From assembly GCA_024403615.1 (NCBI GenBank), contig JAKSRM010000002.1:1-64000 (forward strand): a DNA stretch of 64,000 bases. Reading direction: 5' to 3'. Shown piece by piece: positions 10,501 through 20,599 of the stretch (within the stretch, counting starts at the first letter, position 1; each line of letters begins with the position of its first letter). A model generated the notes under the pieces. The model did not search any database, was not told where the DNA came from, and saw only the letters and a program-made list of their open reading frames with translations. A program made the position numbers and the translations under genes. The DNA comes from Lachnospiraceae bacterium. GTDB lineage: Bacteria; Bacillota; Clostridia; Lachnospirales; Lachnospiraceae.

Positions 10501-11004
10501 CATCTCAGAATCATCCATAAATAAATCATCAAAATCGATGATATCTTCCAGTTTTTCTTTTTTCTTCGGTTCCTCAGAAAAAGTTCCTGGCTTTACGAGA
10601 ATTTCGTCAAATTCCATGGAAAAGTATTCGGTTTCTTCCTCAGTTTGTTCCACTTCAATCACGATTTCTGCTTTTAATGCAAATCGTTCCGGAGCATCCT
10701 CTTCCCAGCCAGTTCCTAAGAAAACATCCAAAGAGTTGGCTTCAGAATCTACGCCATAGTTCAGTTCTTCTGTAATATCAAACTCAAAATACTGAACTCC
10801 TTTTTCCGGATCTTGTTTGTATGGAGTCAGAAACTCGTTGCCGATTCTGGTTCCATTAATATATGCTTCAAACAGCCCTAAGCTTGCGATAAAAAGAGTG
10901 GCCTTTTTTACTTCGTCATCTACAAAGAAGTCTTTATATATTACAGGATTGAATTTATCCTCTTCCTGTGGGCCTATCCATTTTGCAGTCCATTCTCTGT
11001 TCAT
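7540..11004 (-). CDS. Giant acidic GH78 (alpha-L-rhamnosidase) fold protein, likely pseudoenzyme
   Basis: A 1154 aa protein without signal peptide. Residues 1 to about 150 (WTAKWIG...) resemble the GH78 N-terminal beta domain. Residues about 150-500 are an extreme Glu/Asp-rich low-complexity insert. After this the beta domain resumes (TDETWGYYASDI, GNGEVFNR), then LLDFGKPFTGYV, then a second acidic stretch, an alpha-barrel region (PWTLYNMYGDKE) and a C-terminal beta domain (EYGAVAEFLYANVLGI, PGFKKIELAP). At the GH78 acid motif (usually DCPQRDERLGW) there is an unrelated ELPEENLTEES segment. At the general-base motif (usually TIWERW) it has AIWTSRD. I infer a catalytically dead, cytoplasmic scaffold or lectin-like protein. 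The last 70 residues form an added helical tail. It has its own promoter and terminator. Confidence 0.8.
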   Translation of the reverse strand: MNREWTAKWIGPQEEDKFNPVIYKDFFVDDEVKKATLFIASLGLFEAYINGTRIGNEFLTPYKQDPEKGVQYFEFDITEELNYGVDSEANSLDVFLGTGWEEDAPERFALKAEIVIEVEQTEEETEYFSMEFDEILVKPGTFSEEPKKKEKLEDIIDFDDLFMDDSEMDELLGDIIEDKPETIETVTEEAEEFLEEAEPDDLDNLFNDDLFDGFINEIIEEKKANAPEEAVEEVLEPEELVEEAVEEADSVEEMDFDISAQLISKAGFDEIAEEVSEEEPVEAIEEEIEEELEEVVEDFEDELEEDFVEEAEETEEFEEVLEDEVEEFAEETEEYEEEFVDDIDEELEEEFDEEFDDLFDDELDGILAEAAEEAELEVEAEPEAEAEPEAEAEPEAEAEPETEKEPETEEESEAEAEPEVDEESEEADAVEAEAEIAEEVEEPQVGLEAAEGLAGAAAVGLAGETTEESEETLEEVVEESEEIEETEEFFEEETPDNVIIIATDETWGYYASDIETCGIGNGEVFNRLLWVEKDNPDKDVEVLDLDIPLVERYAEPISVLEELKPEEVIKNAAGEDLLDFGKPFTGYVSFTSNLPEGAKVVLNYVDDPDAEMEQPGFTYIADGVPEVVSTHFTYFKGRYVKVSGWDGELNPEDFTAYVVLPEEPEEIEEEVLEEELVEEPEEEENLQTGFIETSDENLNRLFDNIFARQENIFLGELPEENLTEESQEESVEQIDKFTAAACYNMDVKEGIENMLEEQSGKSLVTVPWTLYNMYGDKESLENHYDAMKAYVDEIAAGVDGYLKENEEFLPYDENSDAAFIASANYYEAVSIVAKAAQALEKEEDIEKYSKLADDVKAAVLDEYFTASGRSFLSTQEELITALRTGMFNNKERLIEDLKANFKENCYEITCGEEETPLLCKTLAENGLEDLAYRLLLEINNYGWLYDVEESDTAIWTSRDAIQEDGTVDAEIQEADDRLEYGAVAEFLYANVLGIKPMEPGFKKIELAPMPNSNLIYANGEFQSPAGKIVSGWEVLEDGKIQMHFEIPEGTTAKVLLPACEDETIAEQELEAGTYDFEYMPTKDYIHLFNENSTIGDILKYQDSLDIIEELNPELAEQIQNADMKVLAEPLDFIENLGIEAEKAAEIKEKIFQLI
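9806..9877 (-). repeat. Four 18-bp tandem repeats inside the acidic insert
   Basis: Four copies of an 18-base unit (9806-9823, 9824-9841, 9842-9859, 9860-9877) encode EAEAEPEAEAEPE-type hexapeptides. The first two copies are identical and the others diverge. The region may expand or contract by slippage. Confidence 0.9.
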
Positions 11005-11099
11005 AATTTTGCTCCTATTATTAATGTAAATCCCTTCACAGTGTGAATTTTATTGCCTTTGTATACTTTCCCACGTTAAATCATAAGAATAGTTTTAAC

Positions 11100-11105
11100 A
11101 TTATA
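11100..11105 (-). promoter_or_regulatory. Probable -10 box of the acidic GH78-like gene
   Basis: A perfect TATAAT on the minus strand about 95 bases upstream of ATG 11004. No clear -35 lies 16-18 bases further upstream, so an activator or extended contacts may be needed. The rest of the long leader shows no strong hairpin. Confidence 0.4.
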
Positions 11106-11153
11106 CACTAAATGGTTTACAAATGGTATCCCCTTTTTATATATATAACAATG

Positions 11154-11183
11154 CAAAAAACGGGCAGGCTTTTCAGCCTGCCC
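11154..11183 (-). terminator. Rho-independent terminator of groES-groEL
   Basis: A 9-bp GC-rich stem (GGGCAGGCT pairing with AGCCTGCCC, 11162-11183) with a 4-base loop, followed on the minus strand by a run of six T. It lies 46 bases past the groEL stop. Confidence 0.93.
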
Positions 11184-11229
11184 TAAAAATAGAAGAATTT
11201 ATTTTAATTTCAAATTACATCTTTTTTAA

Positions 11230-12855
<1,626 letters not shown>

Positions 12856-12869
12856 TTATTTGCCTCCTA

Positions 12870-13142
12870 TTATTTAACGATTGCAAGAATGTCGTCGTGA
12901 CGAACGATAACATATTCATCTTTATCTAATTTAACTTCTGTTCCGGCATATTTTGAGTAGATAACTACGTCGCCTACTTTAACCTGCATTTTAACTTCTT
13001 CTGTGCCAGGGCCTACAGCAACAACTTTTGCCTGCTGAGGTTTTTCCTGAGCCTGTCCTGGTAATACGATACCTGATGCTGTTGTTTCTTCAGCTGCTAA
13101 TTGTTCAAGAACAACTCTGTCTCCTAATGGAACTAATTTCAT
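12870..13142 (-). CDS. groES: 10 kDa co-chaperonin GroES
   Basis: Lid of the GroEL chamber. 90 aa, beginning [14 protein letters not shown], with the mobile loop ([16 protein letters not shown], residues about 22-37) and the [15 protein letters not shown] core. It is the first gene of the groESL operon; the ATG follows an AGGAGGACG ribosome site located just downstream of the CIRCE operator. Confidence 0.98.
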   Translation of the reverse strand: MKLVPLGDRVVLEQLAAEETTASGIVLPGQAQEKPQQAKVVAVGPGTEEVKMQVKVGDVVIYSKYAGTEVKLDKDEYVIVRHDDILAIVK

Positions 13143-13166
13143 CTTAATACGTCCTCCTTCGATTTA

Positions 13167-13193
13167 TTAGCACTCTTGCTTAATGAGTGCTAA
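13167..13193 (-). promoter_or_regulatory. CIRCE operator of groES-groEL (HrcA site)
   Basis: A perfect 9-bp inverted repeat TTAGCACTC (13167-13175), 9-base spacer, GAGTGCTAA (13185-13193). This is the exact CIRCE consensus bound by HrcA, encoded at 62541-63629. It sits between the promoter and the ribosome site, as usual. Confidence 0.98.
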
Positions 13194-13204
13194 ACTTTGT
13201 TTTT

Positions 13205-13233
13205 ATAATACAGCAGCATATTGTGTTTTGCAA
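13205..13233 (-). promoter_or_regulatory. SigA promoter of groES-groEL
   Basis: On the minus strand TTGCAA (13228-13233), 17-base spacer, TATTAT (13205-13210). The predicted transcription start falls right at the CIRCE element. Confidence 0.85.
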
Positions 13234-13287
13234 CAACTATTTTTATTTTTTGCTGCTAATTAGGGTCTTTTTCTTTCTGGCTTTTTC

Positions 13288-13316
13288 ATAAGAAAAGGCC
13301 GGCAGTTAGCCGGCCT
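13288..13316 (-). terminator. Rho-independent terminator of ftsZ
   Basis: An 8-bp GC-rich stem (AGGCCGGC, 13296-13303, with GCCGGCCT, 13309-13316), followed on the minus strand by TTTTCTTATG. It begins 18 bases past the ftsZ stop. Confidence 0.88.
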
Positions 13317-13334
13317 AGCCTTGCTTTCAAATAC

Positions 13335-14549
13335 TTATCTTCTCTTCAGGAAATCTGGGATGGTAATGTCCTGTTCCTGAACGGTAGTCTTTGGCTGTCT
13401 TGGAACGTTAAAGCTTAATGGACGTTTTGGCTGTGGCTGAACTGGTTCTTGTTCTTCTACAGCTTCCTGTACCGGCTGCTCTTCTGGTTCAGATTTAACA
13501 ACGAAAGGTTTTTCAGCCTGTGGCTGTGCAGGCTGCTGAGGCATCTGTGGTCTTACAGGTCTTGTTATTGGAGTATTTCCACCTGCCATACGGATGGTAT
13601 TATCATTAATACCAGTAGCAATAACGGTAATTGTGCAGGTATCGGATGGTTCTTCTTCATATCTAGCACCAAAGATGATGTTTGCTCCGTCGCCAGCAAG
13701 ATCCTGAACGTAGGAAGCTGCATCGTTTGCTTCAATAAGAGAAATATCACCGGAAATGTTAATAATAACATGAGAAGCACCACGAATGTTGGTCTCCAGA
13801 AGAGGAGAAGTAACAGCGTATTTAACAGCTTCTTCTGCCTTATCATCACCAGTTCCTGTACCGATACCGATATGAGCGATACCTTTGTCATGCATAACAG
13901 TTCTTACATCTGCGAAGTCCAGGTTAATAAGAGCAGGTACGTTGATCAGGTCAGTAATACCTCTTACGGACTGCTGAAGAACTTCGTCTGCCTTCTTAAA
14001 CGCATCCTGAATAGAAGTGCGTCTATCAACGATTTCAAGAAGTTTATCGTTAGGAATAACGATTAAAGTATCAACAACTTCTTTTAATCTTTCTATACCC
14101 ATAATGGCGTTGTTCATACGGGTCTTATTTTCAAATTTGAAAGGTTTTGTAACGATTGCAACGGTAAGGATATCCATATCTTTTGCAATCTTAGCAATAA
14201 CAGGAGTAGCACCAGTTCCGGTTCCGCCGCCCATACCGCAGGTCAGGAATACCATGTCCGCACCAGCAATGGCTTTCTGAATCATTTCCATGCTCTCTTC
14301 TGCTGCCTTCTGTCCAACCTCAGGCTGAGCTCCAGCACCAAGGCCCTTTGTAATTTTTTCTCCGATTTGAATCGTAACAGGAGCTTTACAAGTCTGTAAA
14401 ATCTGACGGTCTGTATTAACTGCAAGGAATTCAACCATCTGCATACCGTCTTCCATCATTCTATTTACTGCATTATTTCCAGCTCCGCCGACGCCAATAA
14501 CAACGATTCTTGCGCCACGTACGGAATCACCATATTCAAATTCTGACAT
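13335..14549 (-). CDS. ftsZ: Cell division protein FtsZ
   Basis: Tubulin-like GTPase that forms the division ring. 404 aa. The nucleotide site starts with [13 protein letters not shown] (about residues 18-30), the tubulin signature [11 protein letters not shown] is near residue 108, and the protein ends in the conserved tail [11 protein letters not shown] that binds FtsA/SepF/ZapA-type partners. A Pro/Gln-rich linker (about 320-390) separates core and tail. It is the last gene of the division cluster but has its own promoter (14601-14629) and a terminator. Confidence 0.98.
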   Translation of the reverse strand: MSEFEYGDSVRGARIVVIGVGGAGNNAVNRMMEDGMQMVEFLAVNTDRQILQTCKAPVTIQIGEKITKGLGAGAQPEVGQKAAEESMEMIQKAIAGADMVFLTCGMGGGTGTGATPVIAKIAKDMDILTVAIVTKPFKFENKTRMNNAIMGIERLKEVVDTLIVIPNDKLLEIVDRRTSIQDAFKKADEVLQQSVRGITDLINVPALINLDFADVRTVMHDKGIAHIGIGTGTGDDKAEEAVKYAVTSPLLETNIRGASHVIINISGDISLIEANDAASYVQDLAGDGANIIFGARYEEEPSDTCTITVIATGINDNTIRMAGGNTPITRPVRPQMPQQPAQPQAEKPFVVKSEPEEQPVQEAVEEQEPVQPQPKRPLSFNVPRQPKTTVQEQDITIPDFLKRR

Positions 14550-14600
14550 GAGTCTTAGTCCTCTCTGTTAATTTTTTCATGTATATAATTTTACTTGTAT

Positions 14601-14629
14601 ATAATACTTTTATTTATTCCAAATTTCAA
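14601..14629 (-). promoter_or_regulatory. SigA promoter of ftsZ
   Basis: On the minus strand TTGAAA (14624-14629), 17-base spacer, TATTAT (14601-14606), in the 86-base gap after the ftsQ-like gene. It allows ftsZ expression independent of the upstream cluster. Confidence 0.75.
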
Positions 14630-14635
14630 CTTCTT

Positions 14636-15184
14636 TTATTTTTTGTTCTGTCGGAAGGAATATCCAATATTATTTTTGCTCAGTTCCTGCATATCCAAAG
14701 TTCCCTCCAACTGAATCAGATCGTCATAAAAGTCTCTTAAATCGTTAATTTTTTCTTCCGTATTTTCATCTACGCCCATCAGGATTTTCACCTTTGCCAC
14801 ATAGACGGTCGCTTTCATATCGTCTGCTACATATACTTCGGATACTCCCAAAGAATTCTTTTTAAAGCAATCTACTAGCTTTAGCGCATATTTATAAGGA
14901 GCCTCGTCTTTCGGCTCAAACTTTTTTCCTACAATAATGCTGTCAAAAGATACGCCGGATATTTCCGGAAGATTCTCCGGACATTCCGTTGTGCTTCCTG
15001 TCACAACATTATTCTTATCGAGAAGCATATAGGTGTCCATGTATTTCACGTAACACAAGGCTTTTCCTTTTACTAATTCTTCATTTCCGGATTTGAATTG
15101 AATTACCCCTGTCAGCACAAGAATACAGAAAGCGATAACACACACTGCGGCCGCGGAGACAATAATGAGAATTTTCTTTTTCAT
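14636..15184 (-). CDS. Short FtsQ/DivIB-like membrane protein
   Basis: 182 aa: a short basic start, one transmembrane helix (about 5-27), then about 150 extracytoplasmic residues. Position directly after ftsW and before ftsZ, and segments such as YMLLDKNNVVTGSTTECPENLPEISG, match the beta-domain region of FtsQ/DivIB, which links FtsL/FtsB and FtsI in the divisome. The protein is shorter than typical FtsQ and no POTRA domain is evident between the membrane helix and the beta domain. The ATG overlaps the ftsW stop by four bases (ATGA). Assignment rests largely on context. Confidence 0.6.
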   Translation of the reverse strand: MKKKILIIVSAAAVCVIAFCILVLTGVIQFKSGNEELVKGKALCYVKYMDTYMLLDKNNVVTGSTTECPENLPEISGVSFDSIIVGKKFEPKDEAPYKYALKLVDCFKKNSLGVSEVYVADDMKATVYVAKVKILMGVDENTEEKINDLRDFYDDLIQLEGTLDMQELSKNNIGYSFRQNKK

Positions 15185-16398
15185 AAGATGCTTTCCGTGC
15201 CTCGCTCTTTATCCTGCTGATAATAGGTCTGCCGTTTTTCGTCCGTAGTCTGTTCTCGGATTCGGCTGACAGAAAGTACCAGGCCGATTTCCATTAATAG
15301 GAATATGACTGCAGAGCCTCCATAACTAACGAAAGGAAGCGGAACTCCGGTATTTGGCAGAAGATTGGATACTACCGCAATGTTAATAAACGTTTGGATT
15401 GCAATATGAGAAGCTACACCTGCAACTAATACGCGGCTGTAGACATCCGTAGAATTGTCGTATATTTTTTTCATTCTCCAAACCAGAAGTGCAAATAAGC
15501 CAATCAGAATAATTCCTCCTAAAATGCCTAATTCCTCACTAATGATGGAGAAAATCATATCGTTTTCTGATTCTGGAACAAAGCCTAATTTCTGGGTACT
15601 TTTTCCTAAGCCTTTTCCCATAAATCCGCCAGAACCGATAGCATATAAAGCTTGGGTAATCTGGTACCCTTTGTCATCGGCATACTGGTCAATATGTAAC
15701 CATGCTTCAATTCTCACACGTTTTGTAGAGCGAAGAAGCATATAGGACACTCCGGCAACTGCAATGCCTGCATAAGTAATCAGCAACCAGCGGACTCTTT
15801 CGCAGGAAACGAAAAGCATTACAAAACCGATTCCCAAAATGATGATTCCTGTTCCCAAGTCGTCCGATAACAGAACTGTTAAACCTGCACCGACTGCGCA
15901 AAATGCAAATACAAAATAAAACATTTTTACGTTGTACAGATACTGGGCAAATTTTCCAATCAGATAAGAAAGTGCCAAAATAACAGCGATTTTTACAATT
16001 TCGGAAGGCTGAATAGAGGTGACTTTCAGATTCAGCCAACGGGTCGCTCCATTATACTCTTCTCCTAACGGAGAAAGTAACAGTCCCATAGCCAATACCG
16101 AAAAAGCATAAATAATAAATGTTGTCTTTTTCACTACGGTCTGTGGAATAAAAGCCACCACAAACATCGCAATTAAACCGATTACGGTGTTTCTTAGCTG
16201 GTTATTTACGTAAAACGCTGGATTTCCGAATTTCAGTTGGGCATTATAAGAGCTTGCGCTGTATAACATCAAGAGGCCGAAAACTAATAAAAGACATACC
16301 ACAATAACGAGAGGCCAATCCAGGCTTCCCCTAATGATATTTTTTCTTTTATTTACTTTAATCAGCTTCATATCCGGCTGGTTTGGTTTTCTCTTCAT
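15181..16398 (-). CDS. ftsW: FtsW-type peptidoglycan glycosyltransferase (SEDS)
   Basis: SEDS-family integral membrane polymerase that works with a class B penicillin-binding protein in septal wall synthesis. About 405 aa with roughly ten membrane helices. Diagnostic segments are GATRWLNL, IQPSEIVKIA, SDDLGTGIIIL and GKGLGKSTQKLGFVPESENDMIFS. I chose ATG 16398, two bases after the murD stop; the longer frame starts with TTG deep inside murD. The adjacent PBP gene is the likely partner. FtsW rather than RodA is inferred from the division-cluster location. Confidence 0.9.
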   Translation of the reverse strand: MKRKPNQPDMKLIKVNKRKNIIRGSLDWPLVIVVCLLLVFGLLMLYSASSYNAQLKFGNPAFYVNNQLRNTVIGLIAMFVVAFIPQTVVKKTTFIIYAFSVLAMGLLLSPLGEEYNGATRWLNLKVTSIQPSEIVKIAVILALSYLIGKFAQYLYNVKMFYFVFAFCAVGAGLTVLLSDDLGTGIIILGIGFVMLFVSCERVRWLLITYAGIAVAGVSYMLLRSTKRVRIEAWLHIDQYADDKGYQITQALYAIGSGGFMGKGLGKSTQKLGFVPESENDMIFSIISEELGILGGIILIGLFALLVWRMKKIYDNSTDVYSRVLVAGVASHIAIQTFINIAVVSNLLPNTGVPLPFVSYGGSAVIFLLMEIGLVLSVSRIREQTTDEKRQTYYQQDKERGTESIL

Positions 16399-16400
16399 AC

Positions 16401-17756
16401 CTATAACTGGTTCGCGAATTCCTTGAACATTTTTCCTCTTTGCTCGTAGTTTTTGAACTGTCCCCAACTAGCGCAGGCAGGAGATAAAAGAACTACATCT
16501 CCCGGTTCTGCCAACTGGGCGCATTTTGTTACAGCTTCCTTCAGATCTTCGCACATATGAATGTTGGTGAATCCACATTTTAAAGCTGTCTCTTTTATTT
16601 TTTCGGCAGTCTGACCGATTAATACCATATCTTTTACTTTACCGTTAAATCCTTCAATCCATTCGGTAAAATCAGCACCTTTATCATAACCGCCGGCAAT
16701 CAGCACGGTTGGAGCTACCATGGAGGATACAGCCTTTGCTGCCGCATCGGTATTCGTTCCCTTGGAATCGTTATAATATGCTACGCCATTCTTTGTGCAA
16801 ACATATTCAATACGGTGTTCTACTGCCTTAAAGTTTCTTACCACGTTGGCAATGGTTTCAATATCTACTCCCATAGAAATAGCGATTCCACAGGCAGCCA
16901 TTACATTCTCTGTATTGTGGTCACCGAGAAGAATCATGTCATCCTTTTCAATGATTGGGATTTCTTTTTCTCCATCGTTATAGGTAATCATATTGCCAAC
17001 AAGGTAGATTCCCTTCTCCAGTTTTTCTTTTCTGGAGAAATAAAGGACCTCTGGTGTCAGCTCTTTGGATAATTCCCGCAGATATTCATCATCATAGTTA
17101 ATGATGCACTTCTCTTCTTTCGTTTGTTTCTCTGCGATCTGCATTTTTGTCTTGGCATAATTTTCAAAGGTGCCATGACGATCTAAATGATCTGGGGTCA
17201 GATTTAAAACAGCCGTTACTTCCGGATGAAATTCATCCATGGACTCCAATTGGAAACTGGAAATTTCTGCTACGATTACGCAGTCATCGGTAGTTTCGGT
17301 AGCGACGGAAGCAAAACTTGTTCCAATATTTCCTACAACGAAAACTTTTTCAAAAGCCGCTTTCATGATTTCTCCGGTAAGAGCGGTTGTTGTGGTCTTT
17401 CCGTTGGTTCCGGTGATGGCAGCCATTCTTCCTTTGGAAATCTCATAAGCAATTTCTACTTCGCCAAGAATTTTTACACCTTTTTCTGCAGCCATTTTTA
17501 CATAAGGTGCATTAATGGAAATACCAGGACTTAAAGCCAGGACGTCGATACCTTCAAAGGATTCTTCTGTCAGGCTTCCCGTAACTACTTCTGCTTTTCC
17601 TTCTAAATCTAATTCTTTTAATAAAGCATCTTTATCCAGTTCTTCATTTCCATCATAAAGAACCATGTCAGATCCCTGGCTTTTCAGTAGTCTGGCAACG
17701 CCTTTTCCACTGACTCCCATACCAAAAATCATAATTTTTTTATTACTTAATTCCAT
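16401..17756 (-). CDS. murD: UDP-N-acetylmuramoyl-L-alanine:D-glutamate ligase
   Basis: Adds D-glutamate to UDP-MurNAc-L-Ala in the cytoplasm. 451 aa: N-terminal Rossmann-like domain (MIFGMGVSGKGVARLL), central ATPase domain with the P-loop GTNGKTTTTAL near residue 116 and LNLTPDHLDRHGTF, and a C-terminal ligase domain (HRIEYV, NDSKGTNTDA, SPACASWGQF). It is followed tightly by ftsW and preceded by mraY with a 15-base gap. The other Mur ligases are not in this cluster. Confidence 0.97.
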   Translation of the reverse strand: MELSNKKIMIFGMGVSGKGVARLLKSQGSDMVLYDGNEELDKDALLKELDLEGKAEVVTGSLTEESFEGIDVLALSPGISINAPYVKMAAEKGVKILGEVEIAYEISKGRMAAITGTNGKTTTTALTGEIMKAAFEKVFVVGNIGTSFASVATETTDDCVIVAEISSFQLESMDEFHPEVTAVLNLTPDHLDRHGTFENYAKTKMQIAEKQTKEEKCIINYDDEYLRELSKELTPEVLYFSRKEKLEKGIYLVGNMITYNDGEKEIPIIEKDDMILLGDHNTENVMAACGIAISMGVDIETIANVVRNFKAVEHRIEYVCTKNGVAYYNDSKGTNTDAAAKAVSSMVAPTVLIAGGYDKGADFTEWIEGFNGKVKDMVLIGQTAEKIKETALKCGFTNIHMCEDLKEAVTKCAQLAEPGDVVLLSPACASWGQFKNYEQRGKMFKEFANQL

Positions 17757-17771
17757 GTTATCTACCTTCTA

Positions 17772-18728
17772 TTATCGAATGCCTAATACGGCTATTATTG
17801 ACAAAACTAATGTAATAATCGTGAACATTATTACAACTTTCACTTCAGACCATCCGCCTAATTCAAAATGATGATGAATCGGAGCCATACGGAACAGTCG
17901 TTTTCCATGGGTAAGCTTGAAGTAGCCAACCTGAAGAATTACAGAAATGATTTCAATCAGATAAATAAATGCTACCAGAATTAGCATAATCGGCATTTTA
18001 AGAAGAAAAGCTTCTGCCGCTACATATCCGCCTAATGCTAACGAACCGGTATCCCCCATGAAAATTTTTGCTGGATAATGGTTGAAAACCAAGAATGCCA
18101 CTAAAGCTCCTAACATTGCTAAGGAAGCCGGATCCAGGAAATTCGAAAGCATTGCCGTAGCAACTGTAAAGAATAAGGTGATTACAATGGTTACGCAGCT
18201 TGCCAGTCCGTCTAATCCATCGGTAAAGTTTGCTCCGTTTACAGTTCCTAAGATTGCAATAACAGCGATTGGATAGAACCAACCTTTCAGGTCTACCATT
18301 CCATAGAAAGGAATCATGGTAGAAGTACCATTTTCTGTTCCCAGAGCAACATATAGCATCAAAGCAACCATGAAAATGATTTGAAGAGCCATTTTTTGCC
18401 ATGCTTTTAAGCCTTCGGACTGTTTCTTTTTGATTTTCAGATAATCATCCAAAAAGCCAATTAACGCAAATAAAAAGGTGCAAGCTGCTACCGGTATGGT
18501 ATGAGCTGCGGTCTGTGGAAAGAAAACGGCAGTTCCCACGATCATGGCAATAACAATGCAAATACCACCCATAGTTGGAATGCCGGATTTTTTCAGATGG
18601 GCCTGTGGTCCATCTTCACGTACCTGCTGTCCAAATTTCAGTTTTTTCAGTATTGGAATAAATACCGGTACCAGAATAATACCTACTACAAACGCGATTC
18701 CTGCTGCAATTAATGTCAACCAATTCAT
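17772..18728 (-). CDS. mraY: Phospho-MurNAc-pentapeptide transferase
   Basis: Transfers phospho-MurNAc-pentapeptide to undecaprenyl phosphate, making lipid I at the membrane. 318 aa with about ten helices. It has the conserved FLDDYLKI, NFTDGLDGLA and IHHHFELGGWSE motifs that hold the catalytic Asp residues and Mg2+. The next step enzyme, MurG, is not in the cluster. Gap to the upstream PBP gene is 15 bases. Confidence 0.97.
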   Translation of the reverse strand: MNWLTLIAAGIAFVVGIILVPVFIPILKKLKFGQQVREDGPQAHLKKSGIPTMGGICIVIAMIVGTAVFFPQTAAHTIPVAACTFLFALIGFLDDYLKIKKKQSEGLKAWQKMALQIIFMVALMLYVALGTENGTSTMIPFYGMVDLKGWFYPIAVIAILGTVNGANFTDGLDGLASCVTIVITLFFTVATAMLSNFLDPASLAMLGALVAFLVFNHYPAKIFMGDTGSLALGGYVAAEAFLLKMPIMLILVAFIYLIEIISVILQVGYFKLTHGKRLFRMAPIHHHFELGGWSEVKVVIMFTIITLVLSIIAVLGIR

Positions 18729-18743
18729 TTTAAGACCTCTTTG

Positions 18744-20564
18744 CTATTCAACGTCATCTGGCGCTATATTCATATATGACAAAACTTCTGTCATTATATT
18801 ACTAAATAATTCAGAAGAAAATCTACTTGCATCTCCTGTTGCCGGTTCGTCAATAGCGACATAGCATACAACTTCCGGATTATCATAAGGCGCAAAGCCT
18901 TCAAAGGAAATAACGTAGTAGTCTCCCTCTTTATCATACTTCTGGGCAGTACCTGTTTTACCGGCAATTTTATAGCCTTCTACTGCGGCTGGTCCACCAG
19001 TACCATCTGTGATAACTGCTCGCAGACATTCTTTTACATAATTGCTGGTGCTCTGAGAGATGGTCTGAGAAACCAGAACACGGTCATTGGATTTTATCAG
19101 CTCACCATTTGAATTAAGAATATCCTTAACAATGTATGGGCGGTATAAGTATCCTCCATTAATCAGAGAGCAGAACGCGGTACTCATCTGAATCATGGTA
19201 GTGTTAAAGTTCTGTCCGAAAGAGTTGGTAGAAAGGTCAAGAATCGTCATATTGCTTACATTGTAAAGCAATCCCTGACAACTCATTTCGTTTGGCAGAT
19301 CAATGTCGGTATATTTTCCATAACCGAATTTCTGCTGATATTTACAGAAAAGTTCCATACCAATTTTCTGGCTGATTTGAGCCAGAGAAATATTACAGGA
19401 ATTAGCGATGGCTCCCTTTACATCTAAAGTACCGCAGCCACCTCTATTGTGACACCAAATATCCTTCTGCCAAGGAGTATCCGGGAAGAAGGTCTCACAG
19501 CCAAAACAATCAAAAGTATCTGTCGGCTTAATGCAGTTTTCTTCAATGCCGATAGCAACGGTAAATGGCTTAAAGGTAGAACCTGGCTCGTAACTTTGGG
19601 TAACGCAGAAGTTTCTCCAAATCTGGCTTAAGGCATCTGTAACCTCCTGATCACTCATGGCATCAATTTGCTCCTGAGTATAACAATAGGTCAGATCACG
19701 CGGATTATTCGGATTAAAGTTTCCGGAATCTGCCATTGCCAGAATTTCTCCCGTATTAGGGTTCTGAATAATGCAGCCGATATTTTTTGCTTCGGTTTCT
19801 GCCAAGCTTGCCGCAATCCACTTCTCTACAATTGCCTGAATATTGTAATCCATAGTCAGACGGGCGGTATATCCATCTTCCGGATCTTTTCGCACAGTCT
19901 GCAGATTATTCTCGCTGTCCAGATAGGTGTATTCCATACCGTCATTTCCGGTAAGTTCGTCATCATACTGGCTTTCAATGCCATAAATTCCTACGCCGTC
20001 CTGCGTGAAACCGAGAACAGAAGAAGCTAAGGTATCGTAGGTGTAATTTCTACGGAAGGAATCCTCCAGCCATACTCCTTTTACATTCCGGTCTGCCTCT
20101 TTTTCGTTAATGAATTCCTCAACTTCTGAAAAAGTCAGGCCTTTTTTCAACACGATATAACTGCTTTTCGGATTATCTGCAATTTTCCCTCTTAATTCTT
20201 CTGTTGGGATTTCAAAGTGCTTATTAATTAACGCAACGGTTGGCTCCAGGAATTTGTCTTCTTTGGATAAAATAACCTTTGGGTCCAAAATCAGATTGTA
20301 GACCTTGGTACTGGTTACTAATTGGACATTATTTCTGTCAATAATATCGCCTCTTTTTGAAGGCAACGTAGTGGTTGCGGTCTCTGACTGCGCCTGAGCT
20401 GCTTTCGAATATTTTTCTCCATCCAAAACTACGATCCAAACCAAGCGTCCGACCAAAACAGCGAAAAGTATGAGAAAAACGATTATAGCTGCACTAAATC
20501 GTTTTACCATCATCTTTCTATTATTCTTTTTTTTCTTTTCCTTTTTCGTCTGATTTTGGGTCAT
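18744..20564 (-). CDS. Class B penicillin-binding protein (FtsI/PBP2B type)
   Basis: Septal peptidoglycan transpeptidase. About 606 aa: short basic cytoplasmic tail, one membrane helix, PBP dimerisation domain (about 60-240) and transpeptidase domain with active-site SxxK (GSTFKPF), SxN (SCN) and KTG (AGKTGTAQ). I chose ATG 20564, since the longer frame begins with a TTG that has no ribosome site. There is no PASTA domain, which argues against a SpoVD or PBP2x with PASTA repeats. Division-cluster position makes FtsI the best role, with FtsW as partner. Confidence 0.92.
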   Translation of the reverse strand: MTQNQTKKEKKKKNNRKMMVKRFSAAIIVFLILFAVLVGRLVWIVVLDGEKYSKAAQAQSETATTTLPSKRGDIIDRNNVQLVTSTKVYNLILDPKVILSKEDKFLEPTVALINKHFEIPTEELRGKIADNPKSSYIVLKKGLTFSEVEEFINEKEADRNVKGVWLEDSFRRNYTYDTLASSVLGFTQDGVGIYGIESQYDDELTGNDGMEYTYLDSENNLQTVRKDPEDGYTARLTMDYNIQAIVEKWIAASLAETEAKNIGCIIQNPNTGEILAMADSGNFNPNNPRDLTYCYTQEQIDAMSDQEVTDALSQIWRNFCVTQSYEPGSTFKPFTVAIGIEENCIKPTDTFDCFGCETFFPDTPWQKDIWCHNRGGCGTLDVKGAIANSCNISLAQISQKIGMELFCKYQQKFGYGKYTDIDLPNEMSCQGLLYNVSNMTILDLSTNSFGQNFNTTMIQMSTAFCSLINGGYLYRPYIVKDILNSNGELIKSNDRVLVSQTISQSTSNYVKECLRAVITDGTGGPAAVEGYKIAGKTGTAQKYDKEGDYYVISFEGFAPYDNPEVVCYVAIDEPATGDASRFSSELFSNIMTEVLSYMNIAPDDVE

Positions 20565-20599
20565 AAATGCAAACCTGTATACATAACGAAATACCAACT

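Noticed and set aside
9506-10759. Plus-strand 417-codon open frame, almost pure Ser
   Set aside because: It is the antisense shadow of Glu codons (GAA/GAG read as TTC/CTC/TCT) in the acidic insert of the minus-strand gene; no ribosome site or promoter.
13449-14066. Plus-strand 205-codon frame opposite ftsZ
   Set aside because: Antisense shadow of ftsZ; Ser/Cys-rich with no recognisable family.
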